64,000 bases of DNA from CAZDBA01 sp965224765 (GTDB taxonomy: Bacteria; Planctomycetota; Planctomycetia; Pirellulales; Pirellulaceae): NCBI GenBank assembly GCA_965224765.1, contig CBDDAC010000012.1:62001-126000 (forward strand), read 5' to 3'. The notes beneath the pieces were generated by a model. It did no database searches. It saw nothing but the letters and a program-made list of their open reading frames with translations, and was not told where the DNA came from. The translations under genes were made by a program, and so were the position numbers. Below, one piece after another: positions 28,540 through 38,305 of the stretch (the first letter of the stretch is position 1; each line of letters opens with the position of its first letter).

Positions 28540-29592
28540 CTACTTGAGCTTGCCATTCCATCCTTGGTTGAGCTGAGTGTGGCGATCTGCGCGTCTCGCC
28601 ACCTCCTGTAAGGTCCAGACGCGAACCTGCGTATCGTAGCTACCTGAAACCAGCTGGGTGGCATTCACATCCAGACAAGTAACGGTGCCAGTATGGCCAT
28701 GCAATGCACCCACATGCTGTGAGTCCTTGATACGCCAGATGTTGATTTGATTGTCGGCGCCAGCGGTCGCAACCACATCCTCGCTAATCAGTTTAATGTC
28801 AAACAATTTGGCCGACTGACGCGAAAGTTTGACAGGTTCAGCAGGCAAAAGCGGATTGGTGAGACGAACCACTTGATCTTCGGCACAACTAAGAATGTCC
28901 CCCTGGGAATCAAACTCAATCGAACGAATGCGTTTTCGGTGAGCTGTAAACTCAGACGTCATTCGTCCCGTGGCAACTTCCCAAACTCGAATCGTTCCGC
29001 AACGGCCGCCTACAGCAATTTGATTTCCATCCGCAGAATAACCAACCGCATGATTGTCATTGCAGGCGCACTCCAAAGTTTGGACCAACTGACCAGACTC
29101 GGTATCGTATATTCTAAGTTTGTCTTCGAACCCGATCGCAGCAATTTGATTGCCACTAGGTGAGTAAACGACTTCGATGATCGCTTCGGGGTGGATCGCC
29201 AATTCGACGGGAAATTCATAACTCTGAGTATCCCAAAGCATGATTCGTCGGTCATTTCCTGCGGTGGCCAGTCTCGTTCCATTGGGAGAATAGCGGGCGG
29301 ATCGGACCCAATCTTCATGCTCACCAAGATGGTGTAGGAAACGATTCTCAGCCTGATCGTAGATGCTCACATAGTGATCATCGCCAACAATGGCGATTTG
29401 TTGACTGTTTGGGCGGAGGGAAACTCCGGTAACGACCGGTGAACGATTTCCCTTCGATTTGCCCACGGTTTGGATCGTGGTTGATCTCCAGTTCAATGGC
29501 CGATCAATTTCGGCCCCACCGACAAATCTGGGAATTCCCGCAAGTGTGCCAGCAGCGGCAACTGCAGCAAGAAACTCTCGACGTTGAAACAT
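28540..29592 (-). CDS. Exported WD40-repeat protein
   Basis: From the ATG at 29592, preceded by AAGGGGA, the product is 350 residues. It begins MFQRREFLAAVAAAGTLAG, a twin-arginine-like signal peptide. The rest is about seven WD40 blades, for example HEDWVRSARYSPNGTRLATA, GNDRRIMLWDTQ, GTIRVWEV and the closing GSYDTQVRVWTLQ. WD40 propellers are protein-interaction scaffolds; no catalytic part is visible. Planctomycete WD40 proteins often stand next to cytochrome or sigma/kinase genes; here the neighbour is the SdrD_B giant, 53 bp downstream on the same strand, so the two may be cotranscribed. The longer start at 29634 would put 14 residues before the twin-arginine motif. Confidence 0.88.
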   Translation of the reverse strand: MFQRREFLAAVAAAGTLAGIPRFVGGAEIDRPLNWRSTTIQTVGKSKGNRSPVVTGVSLRPNSQQIAIVGDDHYVSIYDQAENRFLHHLGEHEDWVRSARYSPNGTRLATAGNDRRIMLWDTQSYEFPVELAIHPEAIIEVVYSPSGNQIAAIGFEDKLRIYDTESGQLVQTLECACNDNHAVGYSADGNQIAVGGRCGTIRVWEVATGRMTSEFTAHRKRIRSIEFDSQGDILSCAEDQVVRLTNPLLPAEPVKLSRQSAKLFDIKLISEDVVATAGADNQINIWRIKDSQHVGALHGHTGTVTCLDVNATQLVSGSYDTQVRVWTLQEVARRADRHTQLNQGWNGKLK

Positions 29593-30269
29593 GAAAAATC
29601 CCCTTCTAAGTACCTCTTGGAACCTAACCGACATAGCTCCGGTTGATGTTCCTCATGTCAGGTATCGGAGTCGCCCTGTTCGCTACGCCACAGATTCCCA
29701 AAATGGAATCCGTCAAGTTTCAGATCGCAAACTCTGTGATCGTCAAAAGCTCCCGAGTTTGATATCACGTTTGGTAAAAACTTCCGGTCAGATAAGGCAT
29801 TCCACGTGTCAATTGACGGCTCAAATGAAAAATTGTTTTTATACTGACAACTGCTTTTTGAGACGACAGCTTGATGGCATTCGACTTCCCAACGCAGTCT
29901 CAGCCCCTCCTACAGTCCTCCAAATCGCCCCATGTTAACTATCTAAATTCCCTGCGGTTAGACGAGTGCGAGACCGATAGGTCGTGGTGCAATTTGAAAT
30001 TCGGCACGACCTCTCTTTTCACACTGGCATCCGTCATATTTCTTGTTGGGGAATTCCTGTTCGGAGTTGGCCTCCACCACTGGTCGCGTTGCGTCCGACC
30101 ATCCCAGACGAACGCGGCCCTGGCCGACCACGTCATTAGTGAACCGACATGCGGTGCATTGCCATTCCTTTGCCGATATTTCCCGCAAATGGCCAGTGAA
30201 CAAATCTTCACAAAACAACTCGGGCAATACGCCTTTCGAATACAAAAGAAAACGTTTAGAGTTCAGCAA
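29593..30269. other. 677-bp divergent intergenic region
   Basis: This lies between the WD40 gene (left, minus) and the phosphatase gene (right, plus). Open frames are present but their composition does not look coding. It should hold both promoters. I see no repeat or RNA gene in it. Confidence 0.4.
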
Positions 30270-31190
30270 ATGACCCGACTAAACCTTGAACCAGAGATTC
30301 AAGTGAAAATACCTGAATTCTTTCGTAAGCAATCTTCCCTCGTGCAAACGGCTGCCCAGGCCGCGCTGGCAGCAGGGAAAATCATTGAGGAAGGCTACCA
30401 GCAAGTCCATGCGATCAACTCAAAGGGAGTTGGCGATCTTGTCTCGCAAATTGACTTTGAAGCAGATCAGGCCGCAACGGATATCCTGAATGCTTCAACC
30501 TCAATTCCGATCATGTCCGAGGAACTCAGCCCCGAAGTGGATGACACGAACCAAACCATGTGGGTGGTGGATCCGCTTGACGGAACAACGGCCTACCTGA
30601 TGGGTGCTGGGCGAAACTTTTCTTCTGTGCTGATCTCACTATGTGAACAAGGACAGCCGACGCTCGGCCTGACGTATTTCCCACTGACTGACGAGTGGTT
30701 TTACGCAGCCAAAGGTGATGGAGCGTGGAAAAATGGACGACCACTTCGGCTTGAGAAACGGGTCTATCAACTCGGCAAATCCTGGATCGAGATGAATCAG
30801 TATGGTGATGTCAGCTTTGAGACCGATTTCTTTGACCTGGCGAAAACTGCATTGCGGTCATCGAGCGGTGCACGCATCGTTACCTCAAGCTTTCCGCACG
30901 CCGGAGTCGCGATGCGCATTGCAGAGCAGACAAACGGCCTGTGTGCAGTGATCCACGACAATAATCCCCAAAGTCTAAAACAAGGCCCGTGGGACATTGC
31001 GGCAAATCAGATCATCTTCGAAGAATCTGGGGGACTTTTTCTCAATCCTCAGCTTGAACGTTCGTCGCCCTTTGTGGCAGAACCCATCATCATTTCGCCA
31101 ACGCGCGAACTAGCTAGAGAGATCTACAACTGTGTTGCGACCGAACGTCAACGGTTGTCACCTGATGAATTGATCCCCTCTAATGGTTAG
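30270..31190 (+). CDS. Inositol monophosphatase-family phosphatase
   Basis: The 306-residue product has both family signatures: DPLDGTTAY (metal-binding, about 105-113) and GPWDIAANQIIFEESGG (about 240-256), with EEL earlier for the first metal site. Members hydrolyse phosphate from inositol phosphates, 3'-phosphoadenosine-5'-phosphate (CysQ), fructose-1,6-bisphosphate or histidinol phosphate; the sequence does not decide which. A CysQ-like role would fit the sulfotransferase and sulfatase in the window, but that is inference. The frame is open upstream to 29871, but those 133 codons do not look like protein, so I take the ATG at 30270. The ribosome binding site is weak. It is followed by a 271-bp gap. 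Confidence 0.82.
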   Translation: MTRLNLEPEIQVKIPEFFRKQSSLVQTAAQAALAAGKIIEEGYQQVHAINSKGVGDLVSQIDFEADQAATDILNASTSIPIMSEELSPEVDDTNQTMWVVDPLDGTTAYLMGAGRNFSSVLISLCEQGQPTLGLTYFPLTDEWFYAAKGDGAWKNGRPLRLEKRVYQLGKSWIEMNQYGDVSFETDFFDLAKTALRSSSGARIVTSSFPHAGVAMRIAEQTNGLCAVIHDNNPQSLKQGPWDIAANQIIFEESGGLFLNPQLERSSPFVAEPIIISPTRELAREIYNCVATERQRLSPDELIPSNG

Positions 31191-31461
31191 ATTGCCCTAA
31201 CGCGATCTGAACGACCAAGGGCAATCGCGGCAACGTGGTCCTTCGTCAGCTTGCATGTTGCTCAATCAAAGCCAACCAATTTCGTGATAAAAAAGAAAGT
31301 TTCGAAATCAAACGAAAATCATGTTGCCTTTGATTGAAACTCGAAATGCCGTTCACTAGAATCTCGTTGGAAAAAAACCTCAATACATTTGCAACTGGTG
31401 TTTTTCCACCGTTTCTCTTCTGTGTCAAGCTTTTCTCAGTTCTAGTTTTGGAGTTTTGGGT

Positions 31462-32910
31462 ATGAGCGTATTTCTTCGTGAATCCAAGTTGCCACTGATC
31501 TTTTGCTTTTTGACAATTTGCCTGGTTGGGGAGGTTCTGAAAGCGCAAACTCGTGGCTTGGTCCTGCCAAGCACTTCTCCTCAATCGCTGAACTCAGAAG
31601 GCGTGCGTTCCAACCTATTTATTTCCAACGACGGAGTGCTGTTGAGTTTGGACAGCGAAGTTACCGGCTGTCGTTTGATTGGAATTGTTGATCCGGAGTT
31701 TGGCCAGGTCGAAGTCAACGAACTGGGAGAGTTGGTTTATATTCCCGCTGTGCAAAACGGTGATCTGATTGACGAGTTCTATCTCGTTACTGACGATCCA
31801 AAGGCGGGTGTGGGCATGTTGGTCGGCGCGTACAATCCTGCCGATGGCCAACTGAGTTTTACTTCTGCGGTTCCAAGTAACAATGAGATTGTTATTATCG
31901 TCAACAACGGAGGCCCTGAGTTCAGGAAGTTCAGTCTGGACGGGAACAGTCCCTCCGACGTATTGGAAGTGATTCGCCGTTTCACCGAAGGCGGCATCAA
32001 CCCGGAAACCGAAGAATGGGAACAACCCGTCATTCTGGGTGGGATCATTCGACTTGATGGCGTTACCACTTTTTTCGGTGATCCCAGGATTATTTTTTCG
32101 GTCGTCACTCCTGAAGTTGCGGCTGAACTTGGGGAGAGAAACAACAAGGATCTGGGATTCCTTTTTGGCCCTTTAGGCAGTGACCTGAGTACCGAAGAAC
32201 GTAGTCTCCTGTTCGATCTGATGATTGTGGCTGTCGATCTTGGCGGGATTCTTGATCCAACTCCCGTTTGTGATGGAGTCGCCTGTGCGGGGGAGTTGAG
32301 TCAAGGCAACTTTGTCTATGCGGGAATCAATGTCGTTTCGATGATTCCCTGGCTTGGCGATCTGGCAAAAGCTGGTAAAGCCTCTCGGCTGGTCAAGATT
32401 GTCAAAGAAGCGATTGAATATGCCGCCAAAACCCCCAAATTTGCGGCCCGGATCAAACCATTGTTGGAAACCTTGTCCAATGCTCTGGGCCGCCTGCCCA
32501 ACAGAGTGACGAGACTCTTCGGGGACCTGAAAACCAGAATTGATGATTTCCTTGAAACACTTGCCCCAAAGGGTGTAAGCCAAGTACTTGAGTCATCGGC
32601 GAGTAGTTGGAAGAGACATGGGGCTCGCCTCTATGGCGACCTGAAGAACAAATTTGGGATAGACCTACCATTTAAAGCTAAAGACCCAAATATACGAAAA
32701 CTCGTGGGGCAAGAGTATCAGAAGCTTATTGACAACGGGACATTAAACTATCGGGGTTTTTTGAACGATCGTCACGGAGCATTTCATTTCTACGAACACG
32801 GTGGGAACTTGTACCTTTTTGGCAAAGATGGCTCATTAATCTCCCGTTGGGCTCCAGGATCTCAGGGGCGAGCGATTGAAAGAGTTCTCGAACAGCTAGG
32901 AGGCAAATAA
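31462..32910 (+). CDS. Secreted protein with pre-toxin-like region and C-terminal domain: candidate polymorphic toxin
   Basis: The 482-residue product (ATG with GGAG 8 bases upstream) has a signal peptide (LPLIFCFLTICLVGEVLKAQ). A beta-rich domain follows (about 30-260). Then comes a segment resembling the pre-toxin region of polymorphic toxins: GNFVYAGINVVSMIPWLGDL followed by AKAGKASRLVKIVKEAI (about 285-325). After a helical linker the last ~75 residues form a separate small domain (NDRHGAFHFYEHGGNLYLFG, ending RAIERVLEQLGGK) with several His, Asp and Arg residues that could form a nuclease site. The toxin type is not recognised. The stop overlaps the next ATG by one base (TAATG), the arrangement expected of a toxin and its immunity gene. 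It could instead be an uncharacterised surface protein. Confidence 0.6.
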   Translation: MSVFLRESKLPLIFCFLTICLVGEVLKAQTRGLVLPSTSPQSLNSEGVRSNLFISNDGVLLSLDSEVTGCRLIGIVDPEFGQVEVNELGELVYIPAVQNGDLIDEFYLVTDDPKAGVGMLVGAYNPADGQLSFTSAVPSNNEIVIIVNNGGPEFRKFSLDGNSPSDVLEVIRRFTEGGINPETEEWEQPVILGGIIRLDGVTTFFGDPRIIFSVVTPEVAAELGERNNKDLGFLFGPLGSDLSTEERSLLFDLMIVAVDLGGILDPTPVCDGVACAGELSQGNFVYAGINVVSMIPWLGDLAKAGKASRLVKIVKEAIEYAAKTPKFAARIKPLLETLSNALGRLPNRVTRLFGDLKTRIDDFLETLAPKGVSQVLESSASSWKRHGARLYGDLKNKFGIDLPFKAKDPNIRKLVGQEYQKLIDNGTLNYRGFLNDRHGAFHFYEHGGNLYLFGKDGSLISRWAPGSQGRAIERVLEQLGGK

Positions 32911-33566
32911 TGACTACGACTACTGGCGTAAATGCTAATGAATTAATTGAACTTTGTAACCATCCTGTTAGTTGCATCAAGCAAGTGATGTGGAAAAGCA
33001 ACCTTGAATCGACGGTTGAGAACAAGTTGAACTTTTGGGGAGGGTTGATACCAATAATTGCGATTTGTTTTGAAGATGGAAGAGATTCATGTTTGTACGT
33101 TGCCGCTTCAGACACGCGTTTGGTTGCTCATTTGTCTCATCCAGACGACTATGATGTTGTAGCTGGTCTGACAAAGCAACTAAAAGAGGAAGACGACGAG
33201 TACGAAGACGATGAGTTAGTCGGCTTTTTCGACCTAGATTCCGTGGTTAGCCCAATTCCAGATTGGAATAATTTGGAAATCACAAAGGCATCAGTAGTTA
33301 CGACGATTAACGCGCCGGAAATCATTGGATTTTGCCTATGGGTCAACTTGGGTACTCGCCTTGGAGTATTTGTTGCGCCACTTCCCGGAGTTACGCTTTC
33401 ATTCAACGATGCTTGTGATTCGATTCTATCCCAAGCAGAAACGGCACAACAAAAAGGTCTGGTTCAAATTTCGACAAAGGAATTTTCATGCAAGGAAACG
33501 CCGATACAGATTGAAACAATTGATTGGTTTGATTGGCTGAGCAAAGTGTCTCCAAATACGAACTAG
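32910..33566 (+). CDS. Candidate immunity protein
   Basis: The 218-residue, acidic, soluble protein has no signal peptide. It carries a very acidic stretch at about 91-103 (KEEDDEYEDDELVG) and many hydrophobic beta-like segments. It is not recognised by family. Its ATG overlaps the stop of the upstream gene (TAATG), so the two are translated together. The DNA looks more AT-rich than the toxin's N-terminal half, a common sign of a swapped toxin-tip/immunity cassette. An acidic cytoplasmic protein directly after a secreted toxin-like gene fits an immunity role that blocks a basic nuclease, but this is inference. It could be an unrelated small protein. Confidence 0.55.
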   Translation: MTTTTGVNANELIELCNHPVSCIKQVMWKSNLESTVENKLNFWGGLIPIIAICFEDGRDSCLYVAASDTRLVAHLSHPDDYDVVAGLTKQLKEEDDEYEDDELVGFFDLDSVVSPIPDWNNLEITKASVVTTINAPEIIGFCLWVNLGTRLGVFVAPLPGVTLSFNDACDSILSQAETAQQKGLVQISTKEFSCKETPIQIETIDWFDWLSKVSPNTN

Positions 33567-33859
33567 GAAAGGCGACTACGACGACACCTTGAACCTTGCG
33601 AAACACACAACCAGTAGTCGGCTGTTCTTGGCCGTTCTTTTTAGCTTCCTCACGGCGCTGGATCGGGGTCTGTTGCCTGCGGCGATTTACTTGATGCCCC
33701 AATTAGAGGAGTAACGACTTACGGAAAGAACGCATTGGGTCACTTTCGTACTCACTCACAACACATTCGGGAAACTGCAAGAAAGTTAGGAGTACCTTGG
33801 TGATGCAGCGAACAGCGACGTAGTTCAGCGGCTTATGGGTACTATTTGGAGCTTTTGAA
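33567..33859. other. Gap with possible degraded coding sequence
   Basis: No complete gene is visible. A 3' frame on the plus strand ending in a TAA at about 33713 (reading LAVLFSFLTALDRGLLPAA and then IYLMPQLEE) looks more protein-like than random and may be a gene remnant. The motif GCGACTACGAC occurs just after the immunity-like gene and again just after the next small gene. Confidence 0.3.
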
Positions 33860-34069
33860 ATGACTCAAAAACGAAAATCGGTTCGAGAGTTGGGGGGCGA
33901 AATTTGGGCCGAACTCGATGCGGAACGCCGTAAGGAAGATTCGGTCTTCTCCAATCTGGATCATACGATAAACGATCAGTTGTCGGACTTCATCATGTCA
34001 ATTTTGGCAAGGCAAATCAATACGACGATCGTCAATGATGCTGGCCTCAAAGTAGAGCCACGCCCATAG
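33860..34069 (+). CDS. Small hypothetical protein
   Basis: The 69-residue product is not recognised. It is charged and helical in appearance (RKSVRELGGEIWAELDAERR). GGAG lies about 9 bases before the ATG, which supports translation. It follows the candidate toxin and immunity pair in the same direction and might be an accessory of that locus, but nothing in its sequence shows this. Confidence 0.4.
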   Translation: MTQKRKSVRELGGEIWAELDAERRKEDSVFSNLDHTINDQLSDFIMSILARQINTTIVNDAGLKVEPRP

Positions 34070-34396
34070 CGACTACGACAGATGGTCCTATCTGTTTCTC
34101 TTCGAGGATTCAGCAGGTTTGATTGACCAGCGTGTGAGTTTATCAATCTCATCGGGGAAGCATCAAAGTCGGAGTGGACACTTAGCTCAGGGAGGTTCAG
34201 AAAAATTGGCTTCGGCGAAACGCGGCCCGAAATCGACAATTTTGCCTTCGAACCAATTCTTTGAAAACTCCCCTGAAAACCGCATTACATCGCTAAAAAA
34301 GTTCAAAAAACCGCTATTTATCGAGTTCGCAGTGAATTCGATTTCTATAATAAATTTACGTGACGCGTCTGAGTCCGTTGCAACAAAGAGGTTGAT
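34070..34396. other. 327-bp gap upstream of the ECF sigma gene
   Basis: No gene is seen. The right part is AT-rich and likely carries the promoter of the ECF sigma factor gene. No specific -10/-35 pair stands out. Confidence 0.35.
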
Positions 34397-35011
34397 ATGA
34401 CGGCAATACCAAAAGAACCCCTGATGCAATTTGCTGAGTTTGACCATACCCAGTCCCTGGTTGAACAGGCTTCCAAAGGATGTGCGGAATCTTTTCGTCA
34501 ACTGGTTTTGAATCATCAACAGTTGGTGCGGATTTATCTTGCAAGACATATTTACTGTTCTTCACATGTCGAGGACCTTGCTCAGGACGTATTTTTGGTT
34601 GCCTACCAGCAACTCAATCAGTTTCGAAACGAAGCCAAGTTTTCGACCTGGTTGCTGGGAATTGCCCGCAACAAAGCACTTCATTTTCTTCGCTCCCAGT
34701 TCAGTCTGAGAAAGAAGCAAAAACAGCTTTTGGAAGCGGAAATTGCCAAACGAAAGATCCTTCGTTTGGAAAACGACGATGAGGCAGCCGAAGAGCATCA
34801 GATTCGCCTGAACGCTTTGCGATCCTGTCTTGACCAGTTACCTGAACAATCGAAAGGTTTGATTGAAAGGTATTACTTTGACCAGCAATCGTCAGTCGAG
34901 ATTGCCGAATCGACATGCCAGAAAAGTAGTTCGATTCGGATGAAGCTGCTACGAATTCGCAAGATTTTGTTTTCTTGCATTCGTTTAAAAATAAGCGGCG
35001 TCAGCGACTAG
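34397..35011 (+). CDS. ECF-type sigma-70 family RNA polymerase sigma factor
   Basis: The 204-residue protein has region 2 (about 27-95), with HVEDLAQDVFLVAYQQLNQF and FSTWLLGIARNKALHFLR, and region 4 (about 135-190), with LDQLPEQSKGLIERYYFDQQ followed by the SVEIAESTCQKSSSIRMKL helix-turn-helix. These bind the -10 and -35 elements of target promoters. AGAGG lies before the ATG. It is followed after 16 bp by a gene for a large membrane protein, which is probably its cognate regulator and part of the same operon. The signal sensed is unknown. Confidence 0.92.
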   Translation: MTAIPKEPLMQFAEFDHTQSLVEQASKGCAESFRQLVLNHQQLVRIYLARHIYCSSHVEDLAQDVFLVAYQQLNQFRNEAKFSTWLLGIARNKALHFLRSQFSLRKKQKQLLEAEIAKRKILRLENDDEAAEEHQIRLNALRSCLDQLPEQSKGLIERYYFDQQSSVEIAESTCQKSSSIRMKLLRIRKILFSCIRLKISGVSD

Positions 35012-35027
35012 AGCCTCAGGTGCAACC

Positions 35028-37727
35028 ATGACAAAGAACGAGAATCCAAAACGACTCAACGCGGAAGCTCATTGGACAAATTTCATTGATCGCCAAGCTG
35101 ATTCGCTAGCCAATCCGTATCCGGATTCCAGCATCGGAAAGATGACCCACTGCGATCTGACACAGGGGCATCTGGATGACTTGGAACTAGACGCCATGAT
35201 TCGAGAGTTCGGACGATCCGAACAGAACGAACATGAGTTTGTCGGTAAGGTGCTGGGAAAGCTTGAGTTGCCCAACAGCCATCCGGTCCCGCGCAAAAAA
35301 GTTCGCTTGCCGGTCCCGGCCCCCGTATTTGAAACCGATATTAATGATGACGACAAACGACTTCCTTCCCTGGGCCGCAAGTTTCACTCCCGCCTTCTGT
35401 CGCCCAATTCTCTGCTGATTTCGGCAAGCTTGTTGTTCGCCATGATGATGGGCTACTGGACGATGGATTTACCAATTCCTCAGGATACCATCCTCGCCAG
35501 AACATGGACCCCAGCCCCCATTGAGATCGTTGAAGCTGATCCAACGAAAAACGTTGTTGATGCAAATGATCATCCCAGCGAAACAACCACGTCCTCCTCG
35601 TGGCTGTCTTCCAACCTAGCTTGGCTGCTGGACCCTCTCTGGGTTGCGCCAAATGACACGAATCCTCGAGTGCCAATCGATGAGCGTTTGGCTGGTGCGC
35701 CGCCTGTCCAACGATGGAAACTGTCCATTGCCTTTGATCAATTCGGAATGGGCACGCTTAGCGTCAACGGAAATGAGTTGCCAGAAGTGGTATTTTGCGG
35801 CAACGCAGACATGGTACTGGAGAACATCGGTTATGAGGTGCAAGCTCGCTTTGATCAACTAAAAACTCGCATGGCAACGGATATCGAAGGCACAATCCAG
35901 ATCAATCAACAATATTTTCACTTTGGCAATCCGGATCAAATCAGTCAAACCATCGCAAAAGCTGCGGGCTACATTAGTCGTATCGAAGTCGATTCGATCG
36001 CTCCCAAGGAGTTTATGCGGCGGCGTGCTGAATTCATCAAGGAACGTGATTTTCGAAGCTTTATGGCGAGTGGTGGCGGATCCGCCGACGCTGAATCGGC
36101 CCCACTCAATTCCAAAAGCGTCTTTGTTACCAAGGATGAAGAAGCCTCAATCAATTCGGTGGTCAATGAAACAGAGGTTTTCCTGAGAGACTGGGCCAAC
36201 CTGGTCGCCCAATGGCAAAAAGATACAAACACGGCAAACGAGCAGCTGGCGACTTTCGAGCCAGCTCAAAATTCTACAACTCCGTCCATCACTGACAAAG
36301 ACTTCAAAGACTTTCGTCTTGAAGGCAAGAAGCTGGTGGTCGCAAACATCACCCCGAATGTCCTTGCCATCAAGACACTTCAGAAACTTGAATCGCACGC
36401 ACTCCGTGAACAGCTTTTGACCGATACACGCTCGATGGACATTTTCGAAGACGCAAAACAAGCGGGTGAAGCAGAAGTATACGTTAGAAGAAACGATAAT
36501 CGTGGCGTCAGCGAGCAGGCAAATCGACTTGGTCAACAACTGGTTTTGATTGAAAAACAATTGGCTATATTGAGTTCATCAAATGTGAATGATGTTCCTA
36601 CACAGCGATCCATTGTGAGCCTGGAGAACCAGTACGTAGAATTCGCGGAGCGGCTGGACCAATTTCGCAGTACGAATGGAGTTGAGCCCCTCCTTGAATT
36701 TCTTAACGAGCGGCCAGACTTAAATGGGCTCCCTCTGGTTATGGGAGACGAATGCCACATGGAGCCGGAACAAGCGCTCGCGATGAGCCATATATCCAAG
36801 ACGGTGGGCATAACTCTGGCTAAATTCGATAATTTCGGCACCCGCGACAAAAATCAAAATGACTCGTGGCGTTACAACATGCTCAAGGACAAAATCATTG
36901 AAAGTAGTACTACATTTAATGACGAGCACTCACTCACGACACTTGATCAAATGCTGCAAGTGGATCATCCAAGGCTACGTGTCGAATTGATCAACGCGTT
37001 GAAGGCTTCCGGGTCGGAAAAAGCTATCGAGTTGCTGGCCCGCCGTGCCAAGTTTGACCTGACACCAGAAGTCCGCCTGGCGGCAACTAAGGCGCTTGCC
37101 AAATTTGATGCGGAAAAATACCGGAATCACTTGCTGGACGGATTCAATTATCCCTGGGCCGCAGTTGCTCAGCATAGTGCCGAAGCTCTCGTGCGTCTCA
37201 ATGACACCAATGCCGCTGACAGCTTGGTCAATTTGCTAAGGAACCCAGCCCCTAACATCCCTCGCCAAAGCGAAAACGGCAGCTTCGTTCAACGTGAAGT
37301 TGTAGCGATCAACCACATGAAGAATTGCTTGCTGTGCCACGCCCCTTCGACCGGTCAATCGGATCGAGGAAGAGCCGTCGTACCCACATGGGAACAGCCA
37401 CTTCCCCGACTTTACTACCATTCTCAGCAAGGCTCGTTCGTTCGAGCCGATACAACTTATCTGCGACAAGACTTTTCGGTCATGCAGGAGGTTGAGGATC
37501 ATGGTCCATGGCCAAAGGTTCAACGCTACGACTATGTGGTCTATGAAAACGAGTTGACGAACGAAGAGGCCCGCAACTACTTTCAGACGCATCGCAATCA
37601 AAGGAACCTACACCGTGAAGCTGTCGTGTTTGCACTTCGGGAATTGACCGGATTAAGTCCGACAGACAATTCTCACGCGTCTTGGGTCGCAGCCGTGGCC
37701 AAATTCAAACGTTCGCGTTCCAAATAG
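35028..37727 (+). CDS. Large membrane protein: cytoplasmic N-terminus, one TM helix, HEAT repeats and a CxxCH motif
   Basis: The 899-residue product starts with a ~120-residue cytoplasmic part, has one membrane helix at about 126-142 (SLLISASLLFAMMMGYWTMD) and a large periplasmic region. HEAT-like units appear at about 640-740 (RAKFDLTPEVRLAATKALAK). CLLCH at 767-771 is a candidate c-type haem site, the only CxxCH in the protein. The position directly after an ECF sigma gene and the one-helix topology are what an anti-sigma factor would show; the N-terminal part does not match a zinc anti-sigma motif I recognise. A model in which a periplasmic haem/HEAT sensor controls the sigma factor is inference. 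Confidence 0.65.
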   Translation: MTKNENPKRLNAEAHWTNFIDRQADSLANPYPDSSIGKMTHCDLTQGHLDDLELDAMIREFGRSEQNEHEFVGKVLGKLELPNSHPVPRKKVRLPVPAPVFETDINDDDKRLPSLGRKFHSRLLSPNSLLISASLLFAMMMGYWTMDLPIPQDTILARTWTPAPIEIVEADPTKNVVDANDHPSETTTSSSWLSSNLAWLLDPLWVAPNDTNPRVPIDERLAGAPPVQRWKLSIAFDQFGMGTLSVNGNELPEVVFCGNADMVLENIGYEVQARFDQLKTRMATDIEGTIQINQQYFHFGNPDQISQTIAKAAGYISRIEVDSIAPKEFMRRRAEFIKERDFRSFMASGGGSADAESAPLNSKSVFVTKDEEASINSVVNETEVFLRDWANLVAQWQKDTNTANEQLATFEPAQNSTTPSITDKDFKDFRLEGKKLVVANITPNVLAIKTLQKLESHALREQLLTDTRSMDIFEDAKQAGEAEVYVRRNDNRGVSEQANRLGQQLVLIEKQLAILSSSNVNDVPTQRSIVSLENQYVEFAERLDQFRSTNGVEPLLEFLNERPDLNGLPLVMGDECHMEPEQALAMSHISKTVGITLAKFDNFGTRDKNQNDSWRYNMLKDKIIESSTTFNDEHSLTTLDQMLQVDHPRLRVELINALKASGSEKAIELLARRAKFDLTPEVRLAATKALAKFDAEKYRNHLLDGFNYPWAAVAQHSAEALVRLNDTNAADSLVNLLRNPAPNIPRQSENGSFVQREVVAINHMKNCLLCHAPSTGQSDRGRAVVPTWEQPLPRLYYHSQQGSFVRADTTYLRQDFSVMQEVEDHGPWPKVQRYDYVVYENELTNEEARNYFQTHRNQRNLHREAVVFALRELTGLSPTDNSHASWVAAVAKFKRSRSK

Positions 37728-37954
37728 CGACCAACCGTTTTCGCCAAAAAAACGATCCGTGAGAACGCCTTTGAATCCGCGACTCGGACCACGCAAAGCT
37801 GGAAGGATAAAACGCCTACAGCGATGATCTCATCCTGAGGGCAAGAGACCGGAAAGGAAAAGCCACAGTCGTTTTCCGAAGCAGCAATAAATGTCTGTTT
37901 TGATTTGCGGCTGGCTCATTGCCAAACTGCCTAAAATGGTAACCCGACGAGACT

Positions 37955-38200
37955 GTGACTTTTTCATTCGTACACGAAGCAAAAACTTAGAAGCAGTGGC
38001 GTATGGAAACCCGACGCGTCAGCGAGGACGTGTCGGGTTCGTCCTCGCTCACGTGTCGGGTTACCATTTGCGACCTCTGGGAAACGCGATTCCTCAATTG
38101 GCGATTCCTCAATTGGCGATTCCTCAATTGGCGATTCCTCAATTGGCGATGCCGCAGAGCGGCTATTTCCATTAGCCCCAGACTTTCAGTCTGGGGTAGC
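37955..38200. repeat. Dispersed repeat block with 4 x 15-bp tandem repeats and hairpin
   Basis: The segment carries CGACGCGTCAGCGAGGACG-type palindromic repeats, then GCGATTCCTCAATTG repeated four times in tandem (38086-38145), then the hairpin CCCCAGACT-TTC-AGTCTGGGG (38176-38196). The same modules recur at 39811-40020 and 60031-60480. The small frames across it are not genes. Confidence 0.85.
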
Positions 38201-38305
38201 ACATTGCCTGGGTAGCATGAGTCGTGGAACGACGGCATCCGTCTGGTGCAGCGATCCTATCCCAATGCACACGATTCCTCGAGAGTTTCGTCCTCGCTGA
38301 CGCTC

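Noticed and set aside
29871..30269. N-terminal extension of the inositol-monophosphatase-like protein
   Set aside because: The 133 codons do not resemble any domain or signal, and the family begins near the ATG at 30270.
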